A stretch of DNA of 10,149 nucleotides, taken from NCBI GenBank assembly GCA_900088475.1, contig FLMG01001621.1:1-10149 (forward strand), given 5' to 3'. The DNA comes from Hyphochytrium catenoides. Taxonomy: Eukaryota > Sar > Hyphochytriomycetes > Hyphochytriales > Hyphochytriaceae. The notes beneath the pieces are model-generated. The model made no database searches. It saw only the letters and a program-made list of their open reading frames with translations, and had not been told where the DNA came from. This document shows, one piece after another, positions 1 through 7,247 of this stretch (positions within the stretch are counted from its first letter, which is position 1; every line of letters begins with the position of its first letter). The position numbers were made by a program, and so were the translations under genes.

Positions 1-43
1 TCAGAAAGGAAGAGTCATGGTTGAACTCCTCAGCAATAACAAT

Positions 44-78
44 GGGTGGTATCGAATAGCCTAAACCACCAGATTACC
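44..78 (+). repeat. Left terminal inverted repeat of the 44-1000 element
   Basis: It starts GGGTGGTATCGAATAGCC and pairs with 966-1000 read in reverse complement. The three visible mismatches are at repeat positions 20, 22 and 29. The inner edge is followed by an AGATTACC-type sequence that is duplicated in the right arm only. Confidence 0.8.
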
Positions 79-87
79 AAATTCTAG

Positions 88-172
88 GGAAAGTTTCTGC
101 AACTTTCCGAGGCTCTGATTGGTCAATCGATCTAGGGGACTCTCAAATCTGACAAGGGGGTGGCACCCCCTT
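88..172. repeat. Two short perfect hairpins inside the transposon
   Basis: Hairpin 1 is GGAAAGTT (88-95), a 5-base loop, then AACTTTCC (101-108). Hairpin 2 is AAGGGGGTG (154-162), one base, then CACCCCCTT (164-172), which makes an odd-length palindrome. Both lie near the left TIR, where subterminal hairpins are common in MITE-like elements. A role is inference only. Confidence 0.6.
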
Positions 173-965
173 TTCAAATCACCATTAGGGTTCAGCACGC
201 TTACATATTTTCTCAGGGATCGGCACCAGGTTAATGGTTGTTATTCCATGTCTGGTCCGAACAATCCGGATTCGGAAGGCAGAGCACTTTCAGATTTTCG
301 TGCTTGTTCTCGATACCCCTACCATCTATTGGAAATAGACCCTGATCTCCTAGATTCTACCAAACTTTTCTCCCAGTACAACGTTGACGAACAGCGATGA
401 CAACATGAACAACGATGACAACATCCTCATCGGATAACTGTCGAGCTTCAAGCTAAAGAGTTTGAATAGAGATTTAGAGACAGATCGTATTTCTCATCTG
501 CCATCGCCGCCCTGGATCTCCCCACCAAAAAGAGGAGAAGGAGAATCGTCTTGTTCTCATAGTTCTACCTCACGCATTCCCACTGGTGATGATAGCATAA
601 TCGAGTCAAGCAGTACTTTTGTTTGCGAGCAAATAGCTGCCACTACGACACGGATGATGCGTTCACACCTTCGCTGACTTTTTGCATCCATTCTGAAGAC
701 TGAAGACGACTGCATCTAAAGATTTTTATTGCGTTGGCGTCAAGAAGAGCATACAACTTCTTCCTGTTCATTCACAGTACTCCCAAGCTATCACTTAAGG
801 TTAACCGCAGGAGTAATAATATGAACTCACATGTTTTAGGTATGTTAAAGTAGCGTACTACTATTTTGGCTTTCACTCTGAAGGTTTAGGAACTAGACCA
901 GCTATTTGATAGCTCTGACCAGCCAAGTCTAGGAGTCTAGGGCCATTCTGAAGTTCTGGTAATCT

Positions 966-1000
966 GGTAATTTGGTGGCTCAGGCTATTCGATACCACCC
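966..1000 (-). repeat. Right terminal inverted repeat of the 44-1000 element
   Basis: This is the reverse complement of the left end. On the + strand it ends ...GGCTATTCGATACCACCC and is followed by AAT, the candidate target-site duplication. Just inside, GGTAATCTGGTAATTTGG is a small tandem duplication absent from the left arm. Confidence 0.8.
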
Positions 1001-1001
1001 A

Positions 1002-1109
1002 ATGGCGGAACGAGGAGGAGAAGAAGAAGACCGACCAGGCGAGACCATCATCACACTCGACTGTTGTGGCGCATTCTCTTCATCAATGGCGAAGGAAGAG
1101 ACTTTGTAA
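1002..1109 (+). CDS. Short ORF abutting the transposon, possibly a gene disrupted at its start
   Basis: An ATG overlapping the right AAT duplication opens a 35-codon acidic frame beginning MAERGGEEED. If one AAT copy and the element are removed, the ATG context becomes AACAATGGC (A at -3, G at +4), which is a better initiation context than the present one. In a different frame, the pre-insertion sequence is also open from the window edge (position 2) across the junction to a stop at 1175-1177. The two frames cannot both be the gene and neither matches a family I know. A real coding sequence here is uncertain. Confidence 0.2.
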   Translation: MAERGGEEEDRPGETIITLDCCGAFSSSMAKEETL

Positions 1110-1674
1110 ACATTGAATTGGACTTCATGGCTCTCTCTTTTCTTCGGAGAAGAGCCAAGAGTGCGGAGCGTTTTTAATACTTATTAGGAGTAGTAGCTCT
1201 CCTTCTTTCCCTAGTAAGTTTTATCTGATGAGAGAAGTTAATGATCATGGCTTGTCTGTGGTCGTGGAGAAGTCTCCCTCGGCCCGGTGTTAGTACAGTC
1301 GTACGGCCTATGGAGCTAAACAAGCTATTGATATTGACAAGTATTAGTGATAGCAAAGTAAAAAGAGTTGGCCTTCTTTAATGTAAGGGATCTTAATCAG
1401 CTCAGTCTAAACTACTACTGCTGAGGCTACTACTACTCGCCAACGCAGGTCTAAAAAGCTTCGAGGAGGTGGCACCCCTGTCCAACGCACTCTACTATCT
1501 TTTGGACTCACCGTTGCCTCGCTCTTTATGTGATGATGGACGATCTGTGATTATAGACGTGGAGTAAAGTCGAAGCCTTACGAGCTCTGGACCCTTCACT
1601 TCGTCTACACTTCTTCTTCTATTCATTCTTCTTCCCTCCCTTGCGTCCCTCATTATTCTCTTTGCCCCAAACAG
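1110..1674. other. No supportable gene; short frames only
   Basis: I see only small open frames, for example 1247-1381 and one ending near 1530 that contains GGGTPVQRTLLSFG. None has support beyond being open. The last 70 bases (about 1605-1674) are strongly pyrimidine-rich and end in AAACAG, which resembles a 3' splice site for the frame that follows. Confidence 0.5.
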
Positions 1675-1690
1675 TTCAACTACTTGTCAC

Positions 1691-1855
1691 ATGACGGACA
1701 TGCTCATTCTCGGCAATCAGGTCATTATAGGTGACTCCCCTCGCGAAGGACAGCTTAGCAACTATGAAAGATGGCCACTCACTTTCAAAGATGATGAACT
1801 ACTAGAAGACTGTCATGTTGTTGTGCAGCAGAAGGACGACTCTCTTGTCGTCTAA
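1691..1855 (+). CDS. Candidate small ORF or terminal exon, unknown product
   Basis: The frame ATG to TAA gives 54 residues of well-mixed composition (for example MLILGNQVIIGDSPREGQL and later FKDDELLEDCHVVV). This is unlike the low-complexity translations that dominate the surrounding frames. The same frame is open back to about 1568, and a pyrimidine tract ending in ACAG at 1671-1674 could be a splice acceptor, so it could be a last exon beginning at 1675. I do not recognise a family, and no donor exon with compatible phase was found in the window. The frame may be chance; the composition is the main argument. Confidence 0.3.
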   Translation: MTDMLILGNQVIIGDSPREGQLSNYERWPLTFKDDELLEDCHVVVQQKDDSLVV

Positions 1856-2706
1856 GCCCTTGATATCTTAAAAAATAGAAAAAGAAGACGTTGAAGAAGC
1901 TTAAAGAAATCGTTGAAGGGTGCTCTAGAAGCGCTAATTTGTACTTCCTGGTGTTGGCGTTGTGGACGGCTGTATGATCGTCCTCAGCCTCCAATTATGC
2001 TGCACAATGGCGGCTCTTCTACTATCTACGACGTCTCGGAACAAGCTCTCTTCCTCTCAATTCACCGCCCGTGCATCGGATCGTGCACTACACGCGGTGG
2101 TGAGGGGAAGAACGTGCGCCACCGTAGTACGTTCGGCCCTGCTTGTTGCTGCGTGCGTCGTGCATGCCCCTTTAGCAGTAGTAGGGATGTTGTTCACTTC
2201 TGGTTGAGCAGCGAGGTTGCTTCTCTTTTGTCGTCCTTTTTTCCTTCTTCTTCTATTATTATGGTCGTTGCTGAGCTATCCGGCCGTGAGTCTTCTTCTT
2301 CTTCTGACTCTGATGAAAGAGGAGAGTATGAAGAGTCGGAGATTTCTCTTGGAGAATGACGAAGTATTATCATCTCTTCTTCTTGATTGCTTCTTCTTCT
2401 TTTCTTCCGTCTTTCCTTTTTTTCGGTCCCTCTTCAGCCTTTTCTTCTCCTTGAATCGGAAGTAATCGTCGAAGAGCAGCAGTCTCCACTAATAAATGTA
2501 AACGTCATCGTCAAACCAACCGAAGAACGGAATCTTATTAGGGAGGAACTGCTGGCGGAAGATGTAGTAGTAGCAGCGCCTACTACGATGCTACTTTATT
2601 GCTGTTGTTAACTCCTACAATTCTTCTACGGAGTGAGGTTAGACTCCTTCTTCTTCTTCGTCTTCCTCTTCCTCTTCGTCTTCCTCTGCCTCTTCTTTGT
2701 CCTCTC
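1856..2706. other. Non-coding, increasingly TTC/pyrimidine-rich stretch
   Basis: Several overlapping frames are open here, the longest about 149 codons from 1913 to 2359. That frame lacks an initial ATG, and its second half is mostly Ser runs from TCT/TTC repeats. An ATG frame at 1971-2207 overlaps it in another phase. Because several phases are open at once and the translations are low-complexity, I do not call a gene. From about 2220 the + strand turns into TTC/TCT-rich sequence leading into the microsatellite. Confidence 0.5.
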
Positions 2707-2870
2707 TTCTTCTTCTTCTTCTTCTTCTCCTTCTTCTTCTTCTCCTTCTTCTTCTTCTCCTTCTTCTTCTTCTCCTTCTTCTTCTTCTTCTTCTTCTTCT
2801 TCTTCTTCTTCTTCTTCTTCTTCTTCTTCTTCTTCTTCTTCTTCTTCTTCTTCTTCTTCTTCTCCTTCTT
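2707..2870 (+). repeat. (TTC)n microsatellite with a 15-bp higher-order period
   Basis: Almost pure TTC/TCT sequence over about 164 bp. TCC interruptions end at 2730, 2745, 2760 and 2775, exactly 15 bp apart, giving units of TTCTTCTTCTTCTCC. An uninterrupted run of about 87 bp follows, and the next TCC interruption ends at 2865. Poly-Ser, poly-Phe, poly-Leu and (on the other strand) poly-Arg open frames here are by-products of the repeat. GAA/TTC homopurine-homopyrimidine mirror tracts are known to form triplex DNA. Confidence 0.95.
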
Positions 2871-2961
2871 TGTCGTCGTCGTCGTCTTCTTTTACTTCTA
2901 CTTAGTAGTAGCATTCTTATGAGAGAAACAAACAGAATGAAGTTAAGAAAGATAATTCTTC

Positions 2962-3249
2962 AAGAGCATCATCTCCACCAGCCACCACCACCACCACTAA
3001 AGAGTATTTATTCAGAGGGTCGCAACCTTCCCTATAATAGAGACTGCTTGCTCCACCTGTAGTTCAAATCTATTGAGTGAACTCTCTCTTTGGGAAAGGA
3101 CAGCAGCAGACATCAACCGATCACTCCTGGGGGCTACCTCCACACTATAGGCAGGAAAGTCCATAGATCTGACGGCAATAACTTTTCCTGCTTCAGAGCC
3201 GCTAACCGCGAGGGGGGCAATATCATCATCCATGACGTGTACCCTCCTG
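2962..3249 (+). repeat. Fold-back repeat cluster, copy A
   Basis: First of about four diverged copies of one unit. Landmarks in order are AAGAGCATC..CTCCACCAGC at 2962-2982, AGTATTTAT near 3003, CGCAACCTTCCCTATA at 3021-3036, ACTGCTTGCTCCACC at 3043-3057, TATTGAGT near 3071, CTCCTGGGGGCTACCTCC near 3124, and GGAAAGTCCATAGATCT ending at 3170. GCTTCAGAGCCGCTAACCG follows near 3190. The same landmarks recur in the same order in copy B. Confidence 0.7.
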
Positions 3250-3583
3250 AGAGCACCTCCACCAGCGAGCACTAAACAGTATTTATAGGCCCGCAAACGG
3301 TGGAAAAATGGAGCATTCTTATTGGCTGCAGTAACGTCTGGGCGTTAACCGCTCCAAAAAAACTGCTTGCTCCACCAGTGCCAAACCTATTGAGTCCTCG
3401 AAACCTTAGCAGATTTCCATAACCGCCAACCCCATCCCAGGACTCCTGGGCTCCTGGGGTTATCTCCAAGCTTTATACAGGAAAGCCCATAGATCTATTT
3501 TACTGCTCCAGAGCCGTTCAACGGTGAGTGGAGCAGTATCCTGGCAAAGATAGTGTTCGAAACGAGCGTTACCGTCCCGAGCA
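3250..3583 (+). repeat. Fold-back repeat cluster, copy B (direct)
   Basis: It repeats the landmarks of copy A in order: GAGCACCTCCACCAGCGAGC at 3251-3270, ACAGTATTTATA near 3277, ACTGCTTGCTCCACC at 3362-3376, CCTATTGAGT near 3387, and CTCCTGGGGTTATCTCC near 3451. It then has GGAAAGCCCATAGATCT ending near 3496 and GCTCCAGAGCCGTTCAACGG near 3504. The spacing is longer than in copy A, so copy B carries extra sequence or copy A has lost some. Confidence 0.7.
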
Positions 3584-3594
3584 GTAAAATAGAT
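3493..3594. repeat. Perfect 16-bp inverted repeat, large stem-loop
   Basis: ATCTATTTTACTGCTC at 3493-3508 is exactly reverse-complemented at 3579-3594, separated by 70 bases. It sits where the direct copies of the cluster give way to the inverted ones, so it marks the axis of the fold-back arrangement. Confidence 0.8.
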
Positions 3595-3687
3595 ACTGTT
3601 TAGATTCACTGGTGGAGCAGCCAAAACCGTATAGGGAGGGTAACGGCAATTCTTTACGGCATAGTGCTCGCTGGTGGAGATGCTCTT
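3591..3687 (-). repeat. Fold-back repeat cluster, copy C (inverted, partial)
   Basis: The reverse complement reads AAGAGCATCTCCACCAGCGA, then GCCGTTACCCTCCCTATA, then GGCTGCTCCACCAGTGAATC. This is the order of landmarks at the start of copy A. The outer end (AAGAGCATC..CTCCACCAGC) mirrors 2962-2982, so 2962 and 3687 look like terminal inverted repeats of one composite element. No flanking duplication is apparent. Confidence 0.7.
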
Positions 3688-3826
3688 ACTGTTTCGATTA
3701 TTCACTGGTGGGGCCAGGTCAAAACAGTAGAACAATAGTAGAACAGTAGTAGAGGGTAATTCCAGTCTTTGGTAATTATTAGTTCTTCTAAGGCTTAGTG
3801 CTCACTGCGGGGCGATGTCTTTTACT
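3688..3826 (-). repeat. Fold-back repeat cluster, copy D (inverted, most diverged)
   Basis: This is a direct repeat of copy C, so it is also inverted relative to A and B. Matching pieces are ACTGTTT..ATTCACTGGTGG, GAGGGTAA followed by an AT-rich spacer, then TAGTGCTC..CTG.GG.G.GATG and a CTTTTACT end. It contains an extra AACAATAGTAG-type spacer. Confidence 0.55.
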
Positions 3827-4204
3827 TTATTTAGAAGACGAAGAAGAAGAAACTTCTTTTGTTTATTAGGATTCTAGACGGACTATTCTGAGACAGGAGC
3901 CCCAGGGATATCCATAGTCTGACCTTAGTTATCGTCCACTACTTCTTCTTAGCAAGAAGTTGGTTCTCATTGACAATTGGCTCTATCCCCGCTGTTTGGA
4001 CAGAAAGTAGTTCTAGCACTCGAGAGAGAGGTCCAACTCTTTGTGTCCGTCGCGGTGACTTGCCCCATCCCCTTTCTTTCTTCAAAAAAGGAATCGGTTC
4101 TGCCCCATTCTTTTGCAGACTTATAAAAATGGAGTGAGAAGAGTCTGTCTTTTCCCTGTCTTCTGTCAACTGTAACCTCTCTGTTTCTCTCATCACCTCA
4201 CGTC
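3827..4204. other. No gene seen; isolated TATA-like site
   Basis: Mostly unique sequence with no convincing frame. TATAAAAA at 4122-4129 looks like a core promoter element for + strand transcription into the CT-rich block that follows, but there is no recognisable coding sequence downstream. It could equally be chance. Confidence 0.4.
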
Positions 4205-4400
4205 TCATCAGTCGTGTCACGCTCTCTCATCTCTCTCTCTCTCCTTCCACTCTGCCCTCTGCTCCTCGCTGGCTTTATCTCCTCTATCTCTTTCTCTCTC
4301 TTTCTCTCTCTTTCTCTTTCTCTCTCTCTCTCCTTTTCTACCTCTTTCTCTCTTCTTCTCTCTTTCTCTCCTTCCTCGCTTTTCCCTTCTCTTTCCCTTT
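4205..4400 (+). repeat. CT-rich low-complexity block
   Basis: Pyrimidine-rich sequence with a run of near-identical TTTCTCTCTC decamers at about 4287-4333. The + strand reads as Ser/Leu/Phe and the - strand as Arg/Glu/Lys. These long frames come from composition and are not genes. Confidence 0.85.
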
Positions 4401-4419
4401 TTCCTGCGCATTTTCTTCG

Positions 4420-5639
4420 AGTTAGCTTTGGAGCTTCTTTTTCTAGAGAACCATCTGCCTGTCTTGGTCAAGAATGAGGTTCTAAATAACCCACCATTGC
4501 CTCGTGTCCTTTCTGCGATGCTCTTCCTTGGCTCTTCTCTGCAATAACGGGTCATTCTTTCTAACAAGGAGAAAGTATCCTTAGAAGATGCTCCTCTCGT
4601 TTCTCTGGTCATCTTGCAGCCTTTCTTTATCTGGAGTCAGGAAAAAGGTGCAAGCCGAGAGAAGAGAGATGGTCAAAACCATGGCCCTCCACACTTCCAC
4701 CCCTTTCTTGCTTTGCCTCGTAAGGAAAGATTTCTTTGAGAAGTAGTAGAGTCCCATATTTGGTTGTTCGCACGATCAGCTTCTGTCCCTGTCTTTTGCC
4801 ATGGATGTTCTTCCTCCTTTCTGAAGTCCCTCTCTTGCTCAAGGAGTGAGACAGTCTCGGTATTAGCCAAGACTGCGCCACGGATCGAATCTGCAGACTG
4901 ATTTCTGAAGCCACGATAAACTTCAGATATCGGCCGACAGATACCGATAACGAATCTACAAAGAGAACTAATCTGAGCTGGCAGCGCAACAGTCAGAAGA
5001 GCCTCAGTGCAGCTTCAAGGCAGTAAGTCTAGATGAGCGGCCTTCGAGCAGGAAATAGCGTGTATTAGCGTTAGAAAGATTGTGCTAAATCCTGACTGAT
5101 CATCTACAGCCTGCTTGTTCTAACTCCTACTTCGTTTACTATATCTAAACATAGCTTCTCTTTCTCCTCTCTCTCTCTTCTCGTCTCTTGCTGCTCTGAC
5201 TAAGTCCCTACATCTTCAGGTCCTCTTTTCTACTGCTAAACTTACCTTATCCCTCTGCTGTTCTTCACTCCCGAAGATCGCTTCCTTCTGACCTTCACTC
5301 CTTAGTTCCGTAGCTGACCTCTCCTCTCCTTCCTTGCCTTCTGACAACTCCCAGTTCCTGGCTTGTCCTGCTCCTCCGATGACGTAGGGCAGAGCTTCAA
5401 CCATCTCCGATTTGTATGTAAGGATCCTAGAATCTTCCCATCTATTCCCATCTAGATTGGGAATCGGCTACTCAGAAGCTTCACAAGGTCTCGCAGCTGC
5501 TTCAGCTCAGGCGTCCTGTTACAAGGAGCTCCAAGCCTCGCTCCCTTGCTCTGTCATCTCTTGCCCCAGACCAGTCTCTTTCTACTCATTCTGGAATTGC
5601 CTTCCAAGAGCTCAAGCACCAGCCCTCGCACAGGTCTCA
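4420..5639. other. Long intergenic stretch without a supportable gene
   Basis: Open frames here (for example a - strand one of about 120 codons at 4627-4989) lack an ATG start and resemble no known protein. A short ATG frame at about 4671 (MVKTMALHTSTPFLL...) runs into a GTAAGG sequence that could be a splice donor. Another consensus-like GTAAGT is at about 5026. Without acceptor exons neither can be called. From 5150 to 5340 the + strand is again pyrimidine-rich, upstream of the 5687 gene. Confidence 0.4.
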
Positions 5640-5645
5640 TATAAA
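5640..5645 (+). promoter_or_regulatory. TATA-like element upstream of the 5687 gene
   Basis: TATAAA lies 42 bp upstream of the ATG at 5687, in a plausible position for a core promoter with a very short 5' untranslated region. The intervening sequence ends CTTTCTTTACC before the ATG. This is a sequence match only; many protists do not use canonical TATA boxes. Confidence 0.3.
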
Positions 5646-5686
5646 CGACAAAGCCTAATACGCCGTCAACAACTTCTTTCTTTACC

Positions 5687-6563
5687 ATGAAGATCCCGCC
5701 AGCTTCTCTCCTACTACTACTTGCCGCACTGAGCGCTAACGCAGCAGCAGCAGAAGAGAAAAGCCTTCGTGGCCTCGCTCTAGGAGTGGGACAAACCTCT
5801 GCTAATACACAGTCAATCAGTGCAGGCAGCGTCAACACCTATGGGGGAGGAAGAGCCTCCGTTTCGGGGTATTCTAGCGGAACGGCCTCTTCCACTTCCT
5901 ACACCGGAGGGTTCAAAGGCGGTCTTTCAACCTCACTTAGTGGCTCAAACACTGGGGCTTTCGTCTCCGCGGGAGGGAGTCCTATAGGAAGCCTCTTTAA
6001 TAAGGGAGGAAGCCAGAGTGCCAGCGTTCTGTCCACAGCTGGAGGTCAAACACAAGGCACAACGATCACCAATACAAATCCCCTCAGTCTGAACTACTGG
6101 CTGGGAGGAAAGAACCTTGAGGTTGCCAATGCCAATAGCAATGCCAACGCCATCAGTCAGGGTCAAAAGAGGTACGAAGAAAAAGCTGCCTCGGATAGAA
6201 TGTCATTTTTTTCTCCTCGCCGCCTGTTGCTTATCTAGCATGTTATTGCCCCTAATTCTTCTCTCAGGACGATGTTTGTTGCTTTTCTCTGCCTCTCTCC
6301 CCCTCTTTCTCTCTCTCTCTGCTCTATCTCTCTTAAGCGCCGAATCTCACATTTTCTTATGCTTCTCCTCCTCGTTCTATCTCGCTCTTCTTGAAAATAG
6401 TCCTTTGGGACTAGGAGGCAACAGCGTTGCACTCGGAACAGGATCGGCATTTGGCAGCAGTACCGGTGGCAGCTCCGGTGTCTTTGGCAATGCAGGAGGC
6501 GCCAACGCTCAGACAAACGCCAATGTGCTGGCAAATGCTATGAACAACAACGGACTCATCTAG
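5687..6563 (+). CDS. Secreted Gly/Ser/Asn/Ala-rich protein, two exons
   Basis: Exon 1 is 5687-6171 and exon 2 is 6401-6563. The join is in phase (AG + T makes a Ser codon) and gives 215 residues ending at TAG. Residues 1-22 form a clear signal peptide: MK, then a Leu/Ala core, ending ANAAAA just before EEKSLRG. The mature part is low in charge and rich in Gly, Ser, Thr, Asn and Ala, with no Cys visible. It includes GGG/GGS turns, an Asn-Ala dipeptide run (ANANSNANA, about residues 147-155) just before the splice, and a second one near the C-terminus (ANAQTNANVLANAMNNNG). The repetitive Asn-Ala and Gly-Ser style continues across the intron, which supports the splice model; read through, the frame would instead end at 6238 after a basic, unrelated tail. 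The composition suggests an extracellular structural, wall, adhesive or surface protein. I do not recognise the family. Confidence 0.75.
6172..6400 (+). other. Spliceosomal intron (229 bp) in the secreted-protein gene
   Basis: The donor is AG|GTACGA at 6172 and the acceptor is AAATAG|T, with AG at 6399-6400. A long CT-rich tract (about 6286-6334) precedes the acceptor. Joining changes the reading frame from the exon 1 phase to the exon 2 phase and restores the Gly/Asn/Ala-rich composition. A phase-compatible alternative acceptor at 6336-6337 would insert a hydrophobic Ser/Phe/Leu segment. A different donor/acceptor pair (GT at 6162, AG at 6413-6414) is also in phase but has a weaker donor. 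Confidence 0.7.
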
Positions 6564-6669
6564 TTGTTTGGGCTCTGAGGATCTCCCGTCCTCGTCGATG
6601 GGTAGACTTTTTCTCTCCTCCTTCCTCTTTATTTAATTGACAGTATCTAGTTCATATAAAGCGTACCAA

Positions 6670-7247
6670 ATGCACTACCTACTCTTGTACCTCTTCCATG
6701 CTTTTCGGGACTCTGGTCTCAGGACCTCTCGTGAACCTCGTCACCTCCTTCCAGGCTCTAATCAGAAGCCTGGTGATTTGCTGGTTCGTGGCTTCTCGGC
6801 TTCCTACCAGCATACGGCCTTTGATGTGTCCGTCACGGATTCGCTGCAATCCACAACCCTTAACTATGCAGCAATCCACGCGGGCTATCAAGGTCGTCTG
6901 TCTGAGAAGACGAAGCTGAAGAAAGTACGAGGGTCCTTGTCAAGCTGTCGGTTATACAGTTCATTCCGCTGGTTTGGGAGTCCTTTGGGGGAGCTATGCC
7001 TCGTGTCCTGGACTCTGCGGACGAGCTGGTCAAGCTTCAGTGTGACCGCTCTGCCTTTGACACTTCTCGGCATCCTGCTGGTCACTGGTCTAGGATGGCA
7101 AAGGCTTTAACTCTTCATACCAGAGTGTCCTTTGCTATTCAGGAAGAGAATGCGCTCCAGATTCTGAAGCGCGTCTCTCTTGAGCACTTGGATCCTCTCT
7201 GGCGTGTCTGGTCAAGGGCAAGGAAGGTGATGGTGTTCGCGGCGTGA
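6670..7247 (+). pseudogene. Non-LTR retrotransposon C-terminal endonuclease-like domain, frameshifted fragment
   Basis: Three frames read in succession give one protein-like path. Frame 1 (to about 6924) contains HYLLLYLFHAFRDSGLR, PGDLLVRGF and TAFDVSVTDSLQ, then SEKTKLKK. Frame 2 (about 6926-6958) gives YEGPCQAVGYT. Frame 3 (about 6960-7247, stop TGA) gives FIPLVWESFGGAMPR, then ARG-rich and SFAIQEENALQILKR. The order P-x-D, D-V-x-V-T, K..KY, FIPL..E.FGG and a final I..(E/R)NA..IL.R is the pattern I know from the C-terminal part of RT-containing LINE-like proteins of algae, protists and animals. It is consistent with a restriction-like (PD-(D/E)XK) endonuclease of R2/CRE-type elements. There is no reverse transcriptase upstream, so the copy is 5'-truncated, as is common for LINEs. 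Two single-base excesses (near 6925 and 6959) break it, but no in-frame stop does. Family naming is from recognition, not a search. Confidence 0.65.

Larger units (their letters stand above)
44..1000. mobile_element. Non-autonomous DNA transposon (MITE-like) with 35-bp TIRs
   Basis: The ends are inverted copies of each other. Positions 44-78 and the reverse complement of 966-1000 both start GGGTGGTATCGAATAGCCT and match at 32 of 35 positions by eye. AAT lies directly outside each end (41-43 and 1001-1003), consistent with a 3-bp target-site duplication. The interior has only short frames (about 93 and 71 codons, neither starting with ATG) and no recognisable transposase, so the element is probably mobilised in trans. 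It carries internal hairpins at 88-108 and 154-172. A 3-bp duplication with GGG-starting TIRs resembles PIF/Harbinger elements, whose usual target is TWA rather than AAT, so the superfamily is inference. The TIR pair is direct evidence; the duplication is short enough to be chance. Confidence 0.75.

Noticed and set aside
119-677. 93- and 71-codon frames inside the 44-1000 transposon
   Set aside because: Both start at TTG, neither resembles a transposase or accessory protein, and the lengths are unremarkable for random DNA.
1913-2359. 149-codon + strand frame, and an overlapping ATG frame at 1971-2207
   Set aside because: The longer frame has no ATG at its beginning, the two overlap in different phases, and the translations are Ser-rich and low-complexity; no domain recognised.
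2597-3062. Long overlapping frames with poly-Phe, poly-Ser, poly-Leu and poly-Arg
   Set aside because: All derive from the TTC microsatellite; every phase on both strands is open because the repeat contains no stop triplets.
3551-3570. GTTCGAAAC resembling a tRNA T-arm (B box)
   Set aside because: No matching A box, acceptor stem or cloverleaf can be formed around it; it lies inside the repeat cluster.
3012-3735. Several - strand frames of 65-94 codons
   Set aside because: They lie across the fold-back repeat copies, are not conserved between copies, and those checked start at non-ATG codons.
2962-3826. CRISPR-like array
   Set aside because: The repeats are long, diverged and partly inverted, with no uniform short repeat/spacer pattern, and the window is eukaryotic in character.
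4217-4612. 131-codon - strand frame rich in Arg/Glu/Lys
   Set aside because: It is the complement of the CT-rich block; the charge runs reflect composition, not a protein.
4671-4730. Signal-like start MVKTMALHTSTPFLL followed by GTAAGG
   Set aside because: It could be a short first exon, but the frame stops after 25 codons and no acceptor exon with matching phase was identified.
4627-4989. 120-codon - strand frame
   Set aside because: It starts at a TTG codon, shows no domain or codon pattern that separates it from chance, and has no splice support.
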